This document shows positions 16,454-23,957 of a stretch of 64,000 nucleotides of DNA, piece after piece. The position numbers were made by a program, and so were the translations under genes. This DNA is from Aureimonas sp. AU4 (GTDB taxonomy: Bacteria; Pseudomonadota; Alphaproteobacteria; Rhizobiales; Rhizobiaceae), in assembly GCF_001463765.1 (NCBI RefSeq), contig NZ_BBWK01000029.1, positions 1-64,000 of the forward strand, given 5' to 3'. Numbering within the stretch: position 1 is the first letter of the stretch; each line of letters begins with the position of its first letter. A model generated the notes under the pieces. That model did no database searches. It was given only the letters and a program-made list of their open reading frames with translations, and had not been told where the DNA came from.

Positions 16454-16978
16454 ATGGACTTCGCATGGGCCAAGGATCGCGAGATCGCGGCGCGCCCGAT
16501 GTCGAACAACGGCGAGGTCGCCTTCGAGGGCACGAGCTGGCTCTTCTCCTACGAGCAGGCCAGGACGATCGGCGACATCGAGCGCGATCCGAAGGTCGGC
16601 CTCGGCTTCCAGGGCAGGAAGGGCCTTCTCGGCAAGCCGCCGCTGTTCATCTCGGTCGAAGGGCACGCCAGGCTCATCCGCGACAGGGCGGCGTTCGAGG
16701 CGCACTGGACCAGGGATCTCGACTATTGGTTCAAGGACGGGATCGACACGCCGGGCGTCGTGCTGATCGAGGTGAAGGCCGAACGGATCCACTACTGGGA
16801 CGGCCAGGACGAGGGCGAGGTCCCGGTTCGGTGGTCTGGCGTCGAGTGCGGGATGCCCAAACGAAAACGCCCCGCCGGGGGAGGACCGGCGGGGCGTAAT
16901 GTTGGCCTCAAGGTTGGGAGGAACCCTCGGCCTTATCCGCTGCGACCTCTGGGAGGAACAGCCGCAACGAAACTATGA
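16454..16978 (+). CDS. Pyridoxamine 5'-phosphate oxidase-like protein, clipped at the N-terminus and extended at the C-terminus
   Basis: The core from REIAARPMSNNG to ERIHYWDGQDEGEV is a clear general-stress/PNPOx-like split-barrel flavin-binding family protein, with FQGRKGLLGKPPLFISVEGHA in the middle. Family members start with about 25 more residues (a helix and a first strand ending in GEIASRPMSNN), and an in-frame TAG at 16433 blocks any upstream extension. They also end right after EGEV; here the frame runs on for some 45 low-quality residues through the hairpin terminator of the next gene. Both ends look damaged, so this may be a pseudogene. Confidence 0.65.
   Translation: MDFAWAKDREIAARPMSNNGEVAFEGTSWLFSYEQARTIGDIERDPKVGLGFQGRKGLLGKPPLFISVEGHARLIRDRAAFEAHWTRDLDYWFKDGIDTPGVVLIEVKAERIHYWDGQDEGEVPVRWSGVECGMPKRKRPAGGGPAGRNVGLKVGRNPRPYPLRPLGGTAATKL
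16867..16897 (-). terminator. Rho-independent terminator of the DUF1127 gene
   Basis: ACGCCCCGCCGG and CCGGCGGGGCGT pair perfectly over 12 bp around a 7-nt loop. On the minus strand the stem is followed by a TTTTCGTTT run, so it terminates the leftward DUF1127 transcript about 95 bp after its stop. The same segment is overrun by the extended PNPOx-like frame. Confidence 0.85.
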
Positions 16979-16991
16979 AACTGGTGGGCGC

Positions 16992-17135
16992 TTAGCGCGC
17001 GGCCTGGCGGGCGACCGTCGCGATGTCGGCGCGGTCGATGCCGAGATCGGCCAGCTCGCGGTTCGACAGGCGGTTCAGCTCGTTCGAGGTCTGGCGGAAG
17101 GAGCGGTAGGCGCGGATGGCGTTGGCGATGCGCAT
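16992..17135 (-). CDS. DUF1127-family small protein
   Basis: 47 residues from the ATG at 17135, preceded by GAGGA with 8-nt spacing; an in-frame ATG at 17198 would add 21 residues with no family similarity. The whole protein is the DUF1127 module: an N-terminal helix with AIRAYRSFRQTSNELNRLSNRELADLGIDRADI and a basic Ala tail. These short Arg-rich proteins are common in Hyphomicrobiales; members studied in Agrobacterium bind RNA or affect phosphate and carbon metabolism. It has its own terminator at 16867-16897 and no operon partner. Confidence 0.85.
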   Translation of the reverse strand: MRIANAIRAYRSFRQTSNELNRLSNRELADLGIDRADIATVARQAAR

Positions 17136-17289
17136 GGGGGTGATCCTCGTGTGCGGCCTCTCGTCGGTGGTGGCCGCTGGTGTGGTTTCTTTCGACACCC
17201 GGAAGATAGTCGAACGGGGTGGGCGGCAGGAGCGCTGAGATCGCAGGGGAGCCGTGCGCTGCGCTGCTATCGGCGTGGCGCGGGGCTGC

Positions 17290-17983
17290 TATGCGTCGGA
17301 CCGATAGCGCCATCCCGTTCAGCGTTCCCCATTCCCGGATCCGCGCAAGCTCCCGTACGGCCAGCTCGGCGCGGGGAGCGCTCCCGACCCTATGCAGCTC
17401 GATCGTGCGGCCGGTGCGGACGCCTTCCGCGAGAACGCGATGGATGCGCCGGAAGCCGAACGGGTCGGCGCGGCGGTAGGGCCGACCGGCCAGAAGCCGC
17501 TCGACGTTCGACGTTCGACGTTCGGGGCGTACTCGCGGAACGGCCGGCGCCAGCGCGTGATCTCGCCGACGTGGATGCCGAAGTTCACGACCTGCCACTC
17601 GCAAAGGCCGGACGCGCGTGGATCGACACCCGGATGGACGACGACCCGGTGCCACTCCTTCGGCAGCGTGACGGGGCGCGTCGGATCGATCCCGGCGAGC
17701 AAGGCGATCCGGTCGAGGATGCGTCCAAGCAGGCCCGACTCGAAGGCCTGCGCCAGCGTCCCGTCGCAGAAGCGCTCGCCGCGGATCAGTACCGTTAGGA
17801 GCTTCGCCAGATCGCCCGCGTCGACGCCGCGATGGCATTGGGATTGGTTTGCAGGCGGACAGCCTCGGGCGTCCGGGACCATTCCGGCCAACTGAAGTCT
17901 GCACGCACCCACCCGGCGGCACTGGCGGCAAGGACGAAGCGGTCGGCCTCGGCCGATAAGGCGAAGTAACGGAACTGCGTCAC
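17290..17983 (-). pseudogene. DUF6508-like gene broken by two frameshifts
   Basis: Coding-like segments lie in three different minus-strand frames. The first (17983 down to ~17820) gives FVLAASAAGWVRADFSWPEW and a following NPNAIAAS; the second (from ~17815 to ~17520) continues it with DLAKLLTVLIRGERFCDGTL then AFESGLLGRILDRIALL, the DUF6508 core; the third, after a 7-bp repeat, reads VERLLAGRPYRRADPFGFRR onward. The first shift equals loss of 1 bp (or gain of 2) near 17815. The second is exactly repaired by removing two of three 7-bp copies at 17501-17521. No family was recognised for the C-terminal part. Function unknown. Confidence 0.6.
17501..17524. repeat. 7-bp tandem repeat (3 copies)
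   Basis: TCGACGT is repeated three times in a row (17501-17521), followed by TCG. The array lies inside the broken DUF6508-like gene and changes its reading frame. A single copy would restore a continuous, protein-like frame, so two copies look like a recent slippage insertion of 14 bp. Confidence 0.8.
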
Positions 17984-18440
17984 ACCATTCTTCGTGTCAC
18001 CGCCGGCCCATTGCCCGAAGCGGAAGCCGGGACGGGCGAAGAGCGGGGCGAACGGGGCGAGCGCGTAGAGATCGGGGGCCGGTTCGGCGGGTATGTCGCT
18101 TCGCTCGCATGTCGGCGCGGACGTTGGCCCATGCCGGGCAGCCTGCCCAAAGTCCCCGGCAAACGGACAAAAGGTTGCGTGGTCCGGTGCCGTGCGTCCC
18201 TTGTAGCTCGGCGGACTCTACTCATCCGTGAAGGAGTTTCGGGGGAATCACGTCACCCCCAACCGCCGTTGCGGGCAGGCAACGCGTCGTCCCGACGCGG
18301 CCCATCAAGCGCGGCATCGTATAGATCACCGCAAAGAGCGGCCATGGGCACGCGGAGTCTCGACATCTCGCGAAACCGAAACAACACGTCAGCATAGCAT
18401 CATGGCAAAACGGGTATCCGCAGAGACTTCCCCGAGGTCA
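17984..18440. other. Gene-poor stretch
   Basis: No recognisable gene, RNA or repeat. Open frames here are Arg/Ser/Pro-rich and without family similarity, as expected of non-coding GC-rich DNA. It lies between two decaying genes and probably holds eroded sequence. Confidence 0.5.
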
Positions 18441-18514
18441 TACGCCGATAACGGTCGCGGAGTTCGACATGCTGGCCCGCGCAGCCAACCGGGCCGTGCG
18501 GGTCGGCGACCGGC

Positions 18515-19123
18515 ATGCGTCGCGCGCATGCCGAGGCATCGGCGGCGACCGCCGCACTCGACCATCTGGGCGCCGCCATCATCACGCTCAACCGCGACGG
18601 ACGAGTGCGCAGCGCGACCCCCTCGGCCGACGCATTGATGGCCTCCCGCGATGGGATCAGCTCGAAGGGTGGCCGGTTGGCGGCACTCTATCGGCAGGAT
18701 CAGCCGGCGCTCGACCGCCTCCTCAGCGACATCCTCGACCCCGCGCGCTGCATTGAGGCGGAAGCGCGCGAGGTACGCCTGCGGCGGGACGGGGGACGCG
18801 CTGCGCTGCGCATCTCGGCGGGCGCCATCCACAAGCGCCTGCCGAACTTCGGCGTTGACGACGGGGCGGCGGCCGTCCTGATCGTGCGCTCGGTCGCGCC
18901 CGCCGCGCCGCGCCTGGACGCGTTGGTTGCGCTCTGGGGGCTTACGCCCGCCGAGGCGCGTCTTGCCGTTCATCTCCTGAAGCCGCTGTCGCTCGCCGAC
19001 GCTGCTGCGGCGCTCGGCATCGGTCACGAGACAGCGCGTTCGCACCTGAAAGCCCTGTTCGCCAAGACCGGCACCCGTAGGCAGACTGAACTTGTCCTGC
19101 GACTGACAAGCGGGATGACATGA
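18515..19123 (+). CDS. LuxR-type HTH regulator, N-terminally truncated
   Basis: 202 residues. Residues ~15-120 look like a PAS-type sensor (LDHLGAAIITLNRDGRVRSA, then RRDGGRAALRI), and ~130-200 is a LuxR/GerE helix-turn-helix (LTPAEARLAVHLLKPLSLAD, ALGIGHETARSHLKALFAKTG). Full members have ~370 residues with another N-terminal half. Just upstream, in the neighbouring frame, EFDMLARAANRAVRVGDR (18460-18510) resembles the expected linker, so a 1-bp insertion in the CGCGCG run near 18523 has probably split the gene. The visible ORF may still be translated, but it is more likely a remnant. Confidence 0.6.
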   Translation: MRRAHAEASAATAALDHLGAAIITLNRDGRVRSATPSADALMASRDGISSKGGRLAALYRQDQPALDRLLSDILDPARCIEAEAREVRLRRDGGRAALRISAGAIHKRLPNFGVDDGAAAVLIVRSVAPAAPRLDALVALWGLTPAEARLAVHLLKPLSLADAAAALGIGHETARSHLKALFAKTGTRRQTELVLRLTSGMT

Positions 19124-19355
19124 CGGCTTCGCCGCAGTCGGATCTTTGCGCCACGATCGGGGGCGAATTACGCCCGAAATGATGGCCTTGCCGTTGTGGG
19201 ACCGGTGCGACCACTCAGCGAAACGGTGCATAATCGGCGGCCTCTCGCAGGTGTCCAACGGCGCTCGCAACGGCGGGCCATACCCATGCCATGGTTCACC
19301 TCGCGTTCATTCAGCGAGCCATACAGGGCGTCATGTTCCCAAGGGGAGTTTGGAA

Positions 19356-19673
19356 ATGCGCCCTGCAATTACCGCCGCCGTCCTCGCTCTCTCGGCGATC
19401 ACGTCGATGCAGCCGGCTCGCGCCTCCAGCGACGAGGCATGGCGAGCGTTCGACGCGAAGGTGACGAAGGCCTGTCTCGCGGCGAGCGGCATCCGCAACG
19501 CCCGCCCCTCGGTCATCGTTGGCTTCGACGATCGTGTCGGCATGGTGGCCATGCTGGTGTCCGACCGCACGAGAGGTTCGGCGATGGGCAAGCTGTGTCT
19601 CTACAACAAGAAGACCGGTAAGGCGTTCGTGGATGATGCGGAAATGTGGTCGGCGCCGCCCCAGCCCAAGTGA
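19356..19673 (+). CDS. Small exported protein of unknown function
   Basis: 105 residues from the ATG at 19356, which has AAGGGGAG upstream; a longer frame from 19146 lacks a signal sequence. The signal peptide is MRPAITAAVLALSAITSMQP with cleavage after ARAS. The mature part (DEAWRAFDAKVTKACLAASG then VGFDDRVGMVAMLVSD and KLCLYNKKTGKAFVDDAEMW) has two Cys that could pair in the periplasm. It resembles short alphaproteobacterial periplasmic hypotheticals. No clear operon partner. Confidence 0.65.
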   Translation: MRPAITAAVLALSAITSMQPARASSDEAWRAFDAKVTKACLAASGIRNARPSVIVGFDDRVGMVAMLVSDRTRGSAMGKLCLYNKKTGKAFVDDAEMWSAPPQPK

Positions 19674-19699
19674 GGCTGTTTCGGAAGCCGACCGCAACC

Positions 19700-20060
19700 G
19701 GTACGACACCCTGTGGATACTGAAGTTGGTCGGCGGCACGTCTCGAACGAACCGGGCGACGCCAGGGTTGACGACCACGCGGATGACGTCGCCGCGAGCG
19801 CCGCGCACCAGTCCGCTCGCAACGTGGGCGACGGTGCCGCCCGAGCCCGCATAGCCGTGGCTCGCCGCGGCCGCCTCGTTGCCGGTGGTGCCGTTCCGCG
19901 TGATGTTGACGAATAAGGCAAAGGCGCTCGACCCCGTCATCGCGACGCCCGCCGAGAACTCCCAGACGCCGCTCTCGGAAGCGGTCCCATTCGCGTCGTC
20001 CCGCCGATCTTCGACATCGCGAACTCCTTCATGGCGTTGCCGAAGGAAGGCCGGCGGCTC
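19700..20060 (-). pseudogene. Possible C1q/phage-structural-like remnant
   Basis: On the minus strand, one frame gives SGVWEFSAGVAMTGSSAFAL, FVNITRNGTTGNEA, then GLVRGARGDVIRVVVNPG and ends with TNFSIHRV near 19705, a plan like C1q-type beta-jelly-roll C-termini found in phage and bacterial surface proteins. Immediately upstream the sense switches frame (FGNAMKEFAMSKIGG at ~20000-20045). No in-frame start or proper stop was found. This is read as a frameshifted scrap; the family is tentative. Confidence 0.3.
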
Positions 20061-20113
20061 CGGACGGTCCCCCTCGCCACCCGTTCATCCGCAAGCTGCG
20101 CCGATGCGTCCGA

Positions 20114-20728
20114 TCACATCGGCGGCACGACGCCCTGGTTGCCGACCACGACGAAGGCCGTCGACAGCGAGCCGTCGGCCGCCTTGGTCGCCGGCACGAA
20201 GACCGGGGCGCCCGGCTTGAGGTCGGCGGCGGTCGCCTCGGCGAAGGTGACCACCGGAACGTTCGGCGGCAGGGTGATCTGCTTGGATCCGGTCGGATAG
20301 GTCAGCGTGAGTTCGCGACCCGAAACGCTCTCGACCGCGTTCGAGACCGTGGCGTTGGTCATGGTCGAGTTCGGCTGGAGATCCCAGGGGAAGCTGCCCT
20401 CGTTGGCCCCCTTCATCGCGGACGGGAAGATCAGCACCTCCAGCGCGCCGGCCTTGCCCCCCTCGCCCGGCAGGGTCGCCGCGCCCACGTAGTCGCCCGG
20501 CTTGATGTCGCCGGCCGAGGCGGACCTGACGCCGCGCACGCCGACAGCTGGAACCATCGCGATCCGGACCACCGGCCCCTCGCGCGATGTGACCGACAGC
20601 GTGTTCCCCTCGACCGAGGCGATCGTCCCGCGCACGCGCGTCGGCTGACCGTCCTGCGCGACGGCCAGCGATGGCGACAAGGTCAGAAGGCCCGAGACGA
20701 CGAGAGCGCCGGAAATGAAGCGATGCAT
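20114..20728 (-). CDS. Exported DUF5666-like (OB-fold) protein
   Basis: 204 residues from the ATG at 20728. The signal peptide MHRFISGALVVSGLLTLSPS ends near AVAQ (residue 25). The mature part holds strand-rich repeats typical of DUF5666/OB-like secreted proteins: TRVRGTIASVEGNTLSVTSREG, DIKPGDYVGAATLPGEGGKA, later ADLKPGAPVFVPATKAADGS, two copies of a GDxKPG..V module. Location is the periplasm or cell surface. No enzymatic motif. It stands alone between the decay zone and the glycan cluster, and may belong to neither. Confidence 0.7.
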   Translation of the reverse strand: MHRFISGALVVSGLLTLSPSLAVAQDGQPTRVRGTIASVEGNTLSVTSREGPVVRIAMVPAVGVRGVRSASAGDIKPGDYVGAATLPGEGGKAGALEVLIFPSAMKGANEGSFPWDLQPNSTMTNATVSNAVESVSGRELTLTYPTGSKQITLPPNVPVVTFAEATAADLKPGAPVFVPATKAADGSLSTAFVVVGNQGVVPPM

Positions 20729-20811
20729 GGGGTCTGCTGCCCTTCCGCTGCGGGGCGCCCGTCCTGGGCACCGACCGGAACAGGGAACAGGTTGCCGGGA
20801 TCGCGGCGGTT

Positions 20812-21690
20812 TCAAGGTGTCGGTCCGTGTCGCGCGGCAGCCTCGAGCAGCGCGGCCGACAGGCTCGGGTCCAGCGTCATGTCCTCGCGGACGAGGCCAT
20901 GGTCCCAGCGGTGACGCTGCGGCGCATTCCAGGCCGGCGAGTCGACGATCGGGTAAAGGCAGACGCCCGCGACGGGAATGCGCGAGCGCTCCACCTCGGC
21001 CAGGACGTGGCGCAGCCAGTAGCCCTTGTCGTCGATCCCGCGCCAGCGGCGAGGATGGCCCCTGTGAAGGCCGGTCTCGGTGATCATCACCGGCTTGCCG
21101 TAGCGCGCGGCCACGTCGCGCAGCGAACGGGCGATGCTGCGCCGCAGGTCGTGCGGGTAGACGTTGATGCCGACGACATCGGCCGTGTCGGCCAGCGCAT
21201 GCGCGCCGATCTCGTGCGGCCGGTGCGCGGGCTCGGAGGTGACGAGACGCAGGCGGGGAAGCCGCTCGCGCAGGATCGCCAGGATGCCGCGCGCCTGCTC
21301 GACGACGAAGGCGGTACTCTCGCCGGGTACCATGCGCGGGTGGAAGCTCGTCTCGTTGAAGCAGCACCAGAAGGTCTGGTCGGGCGCGACCGCAAGAACC
21401 GCATCGGCCACCCGCCGTGCGTAGCCCTCGGGGTCGGCGTGGCGCCAGTAGTGGTTGAGGTCCCAGATCACCTCCATGTCCGCCTCGCGCGCGACGCGGA
21501 GGCGCGGCTCGACCGGTAGCCACGGGGGCAGGCCGTCGCGCACGGTTCGGATGCCGTGCACCCGGAGGATCGCGTAATGCGCGGCCATCCGTGTCTCGGG
21601 CAGATGGTCGGTGCCGGTCAGGAGGCAGAAGTTGCCCTGCCATTCCAGGCGGCCGCACTCGAAACCGGCCTGGAGAAAGGATCGGAACAC
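20812..21690 (-). CDS. Glycoside hydrolase-like protein, clan GH-A fold
   Basis: 292 residues from the GTG at 21690. It shows the TIM-barrel pattern of clan GH-A: an Asn-Glu acid/base pair in WCCFNETSFH (Glu113) and a nucleophile candidate Glu205 in KPVMITETGLH, with WDLNHYW at the third strand. There is no signal peptide, so it is probably cytoplasmic. Its opening (FRSFLQAGFE, HGIRTVRDGL) matches the C-terminal domain of the protein encoded 18 bp upstream, so the two are paralogues. Role: glycan trimming or transglycosylation in a biosynthetic cluster; the sugar is unknown. Confidence 0.75.
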   Translation of the reverse strand: MFRSFLQAGFECGRLEWQGNFCLLTGTDHLPETRMAAHYAILRVHGIRTVRDGLPPWLPVEPRLRVAREADMEVIWDLNHYWRHADPEGYARRVADAVLAVAPDQTFWCCFNETSFHPRMVPGESTAFVVEQARGILAILRERLPRLRLVTSEPAHRPHEIGAHALADTADVVGINVYPHDLRRSIARSLRDVAARYGKPVMITETGLHRGHPRRWRGIDDKGYWLRHVLAEVERSRIPVAGVCLYPIVDSPAWNAPQRHRWDHGLVREDMTLDPSLSAALLEAAARHGPTP

Positions 21691-21707
21691 CGGCGGCGCG
21701 GCGCCCG

Positions 21708-23957
21708 TCAGGCGCCGAACTCCATCGCGCGCTGGCGCTCAAGCTCGGCGGCGAGTGCGGGATCGGCGATGCGCCCGCGGGCGTCGGCGGAGAAGCGCAG
21801 CAGCCCGTTCGGACAGTAGCGCTCGTCGTCCCAGCCGGGATGGTCGAGAACGGGGTAGAGGCAAAGGCCCTCGACCGGCACGCCCCGGCGCATGGCGGCG
21901 CGCACCTCGCCCCCGACATAGGCGAGCCACTCCGCCCGCCGGTCGCCCTCGGTGCCCGTCTCGGCCACGAAGATCGGACGACCGTAGCGGGCATGGGTTT
22001 CCGTCAGGATGTCGCGGAAGGGCCTGTAGAGGGGATGGCCGATGTCGATCGGCGGCCCGCCGTGGATCCACTGGTTGTTGAAGTAGTAGTTGACCCCGAC
22101 GATATCGAGCAGAGCCTCGCGCCCGCCGATCTGCGGCCAGGCGCGGCCCGCCAGCATGTCCCAAGCCTGGAACTGCGCTTGCCGGTGTCCCTCGGCATGG
22201 GCCGCCTCGTGCGGCCGCGAGGGATCGGTGATGACGTTGATGACGGGGTCGGCATGCACGAAGCGCGCGCGCGGATCGACGCGCCAGATCGCCTCCATCG
22301 CGAGAATCGCGGCGCGCGAGAGCTGCACCTTCAGCTCGTGTGCGCGACCGTGCGCGAAGGGGTTGAGGTAGCCGGCGTCTCCCCCGCCCCAGGCCAGGAA
22401 GGAGATCTCGTTGACCGGCGCATAGAAGGGTACGCCCTCGGTCGCGGCCCCGATCACGCGCGCGGCCTCTGTGGCAAAGCGCGTGAAGCGCTCGACGAAT
22501 TCGGGGCGCCAGATGTCGATGTCGTCCGGCCAGCCGTAATGGAGGATGTCCCAGACGACCTGCGTGCCGGTTTCCTTTGCCGCCTGAAGCTGCGCCCGGA
22601 GGCTCCCCCAATCGTAGCGGCCGGGCTCGGGCTCCACGAGATGCCAGCGCAGGCCGTCGCGCACGGTGCGGATGCCGTGGCGCTGGAGCGCGGCGTAGTC
22701 CTCGCGCGCGAAGCGGTCGTGGTAGCTCGCCGCGATCATGTCGACGCGGCGCCGGTCGTGGGCGCGGCGGTGCGAGGAGGACTCGAAGCCGCCCTGGTGG
22801 AACGAGCGGAAGAGCTGCGGCCGGTGCGGCTCGGGCCGTGTCTCGCGCAGGACCGCCTCGATTAGCGCCTCCCACTGCGCCACGACCACCGGCACCGCGT
22901 AGTCGCGCTCGACCTTGGCCCGGAGCGCGGCGCCAAGGCGCGCGCGACGGGCGGGATCGTCGATCAGCGCCAGCATGGCCTGTGCGACGGCGGCCGGGTC
23001 CTCGTGCGGCACGAAGAGGCCGCTGACGCCGTCCTGGATCTGCTCGGTCGTGCCGTTGTCGGCGGTCGCGATCACGGCCAAACGAGCCGCGCCCGCTTCC
23101 GCGATCACATGCGGCATTCCCTCGCCGCGCGACAGCCAGACGAAGACGTCGAGCGCGGCCAGAAGCTCCGGCACGTCGGCGCGGTCGCCGAGAAAGCGTA
23201 CGGCGTCGCCCAGCCCGAGCGTGCGGGCGCGCTCGTAGAGGGCCTGCGCGTAATCGGGCAGAAAGGCGTCGGGACCGCCGATCACGAGGAAGCGCGCGTC
23301 GGGGCGCGTGCGCCGAACGAGGGCGGCGGCGTCCAGAAAGTCCTCGACGCGCTTCTTCGGGTCGAGCCGGCCGACCCAGCCGATCACAGGCGTCTTGGGC
23401 GCAAAGCCGAGCGCCCGGCGCATCGGCTCGCGGGCCGCGGCATCGAAGGGCGCGAGGTCGACCGTGGACGGGATCTCCAGCGCGCAGGTCTCGCGGCCCG
23501 GCATGCGCGAGGCGGCGGCTTCCCGGATCGAGCGGCAGACGCCGACATAGCGGCTGGTGAAGTGCTTGGGGCCGCCGAGCGCCTCGGAGACGAGCCCGCC
23601 GTGCTCGATCAGGGGCGGCCGCAGATGGAGCCGTTCCAACGCGGGATAGATGTCGGCGACGTTCTGGCAGGAGACCACGAGATCGTAGCCCGCGAGCTTG
23701 CCCGCGAGATAGTTGATCGTGTCCTCGAAGGAGAGCGTGTAGGGCGTGCGGTCGACGGACACGCCCAGCGCCTCCAGCTGCTGGTGCGTCTGCTCGGGCA
23801 TGCCCTCCTTGCGGAAGCACGCGACGACGTCGATGCGATAGCGCCGGGGATCGAGATGGCGCGCCAGATGGCGCACCTCGGTCTCCTCGCCGCCCACCAC
23901 CAGCCAGGCGAAGACGAACAGGATGCGGACCGGCTCCGGGCTGGCGTCGCTCGCCAT
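21708..23957 (-). CDS. Glycosyltransferase family 4 - GH-A hydrolase fusion
   Basis: 749 residues in one frame. Residues ~1-385 are a GT-B glycosyltransferase of the GT4 type (VFAWLVVGGEETEVRHLARH at the N-lobe; VIGWVGRLDPKKRVEDFLDA, and FVWLSRGEGMPHVIAEAGAA with the EX7E-like motif). From ~390 a GH-A barrel follows, with acid/base Glu517 in YAPVNEISFLAW and a nucleophile candidate near Glu665 in FVAETGTEGDRR. The ATG at 23957 overlaps the previous stop. Joining a transferase that builds a glycoside to a retaining-hydrolase fold is unusual. The GH part is a paralogue of the following gene's product. Confidence 0.8.
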   Translation of the reverse strand: MASDASPEPVRILFVFAWLVVGGEETEVRHLARHLDPRRYRIDVVACFRKEGMPEQTHQQLEALGVSVDRTPYTLSFEDTINYLAGKLAGYDLVVSCQNVADIYPALERLHLRPPLIEHGGLVSEALGGPKHFTSRYVGVCRSIREAAASRMPGRETCALEIPSTVDLAPFDAAAREPMRRALGFAPKTPVIGWVGRLDPKKRVEDFLDAAALVRRTRPDARFLVIGGPDAFLPDYAQALYERARTLGLGDAVRFLGDRADVPELLAALDVFVWLSRGEGMPHVIAEAGAARLAVIATADNGTTEQIQDGVSGLFVPHEDPAAVAQAMLALIDDPARRARLGAALRAKVERDYAVPVVVAQWEALIEAVLRETRPEPHRPQLFRSFHQGGFESSSHRRAHDRRRVDMIAASYHDRFAREDYAALQRHGIRTVRDGLRWHLVEPEPGRYDWGSLRAQLQAAKETGTQVVWDILHYGWPDDIDIWRPEFVERFTRFATEAARVIGAATEGVPFYAPVNEISFLAWGGGDAGYLNPFAHGRAHELKVQLSRAAILAMEAIWRVDPRARFVHADPVINVITDPSRPHEAAHAEGHRQAQFQAWDMLAGRAWPQIGGREALLDIVGVNYYFNNQWIHGGPPIDIGHPLYRPFRDILTETHARYGRPIFVAETGTEGDRRAEWLAYVGGEVRAAMRRGVPVEGLCLYPVLDHPGWDDERYCPNGLLRFSADARGRIADPALAAELERQRAMEFGA

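Noticed and set aside
17984-18440. Possible small RNA or tRNA remnants
   Set aside because: No cloverleaf, anticodon arm or TTCGA-loop pattern could be found.
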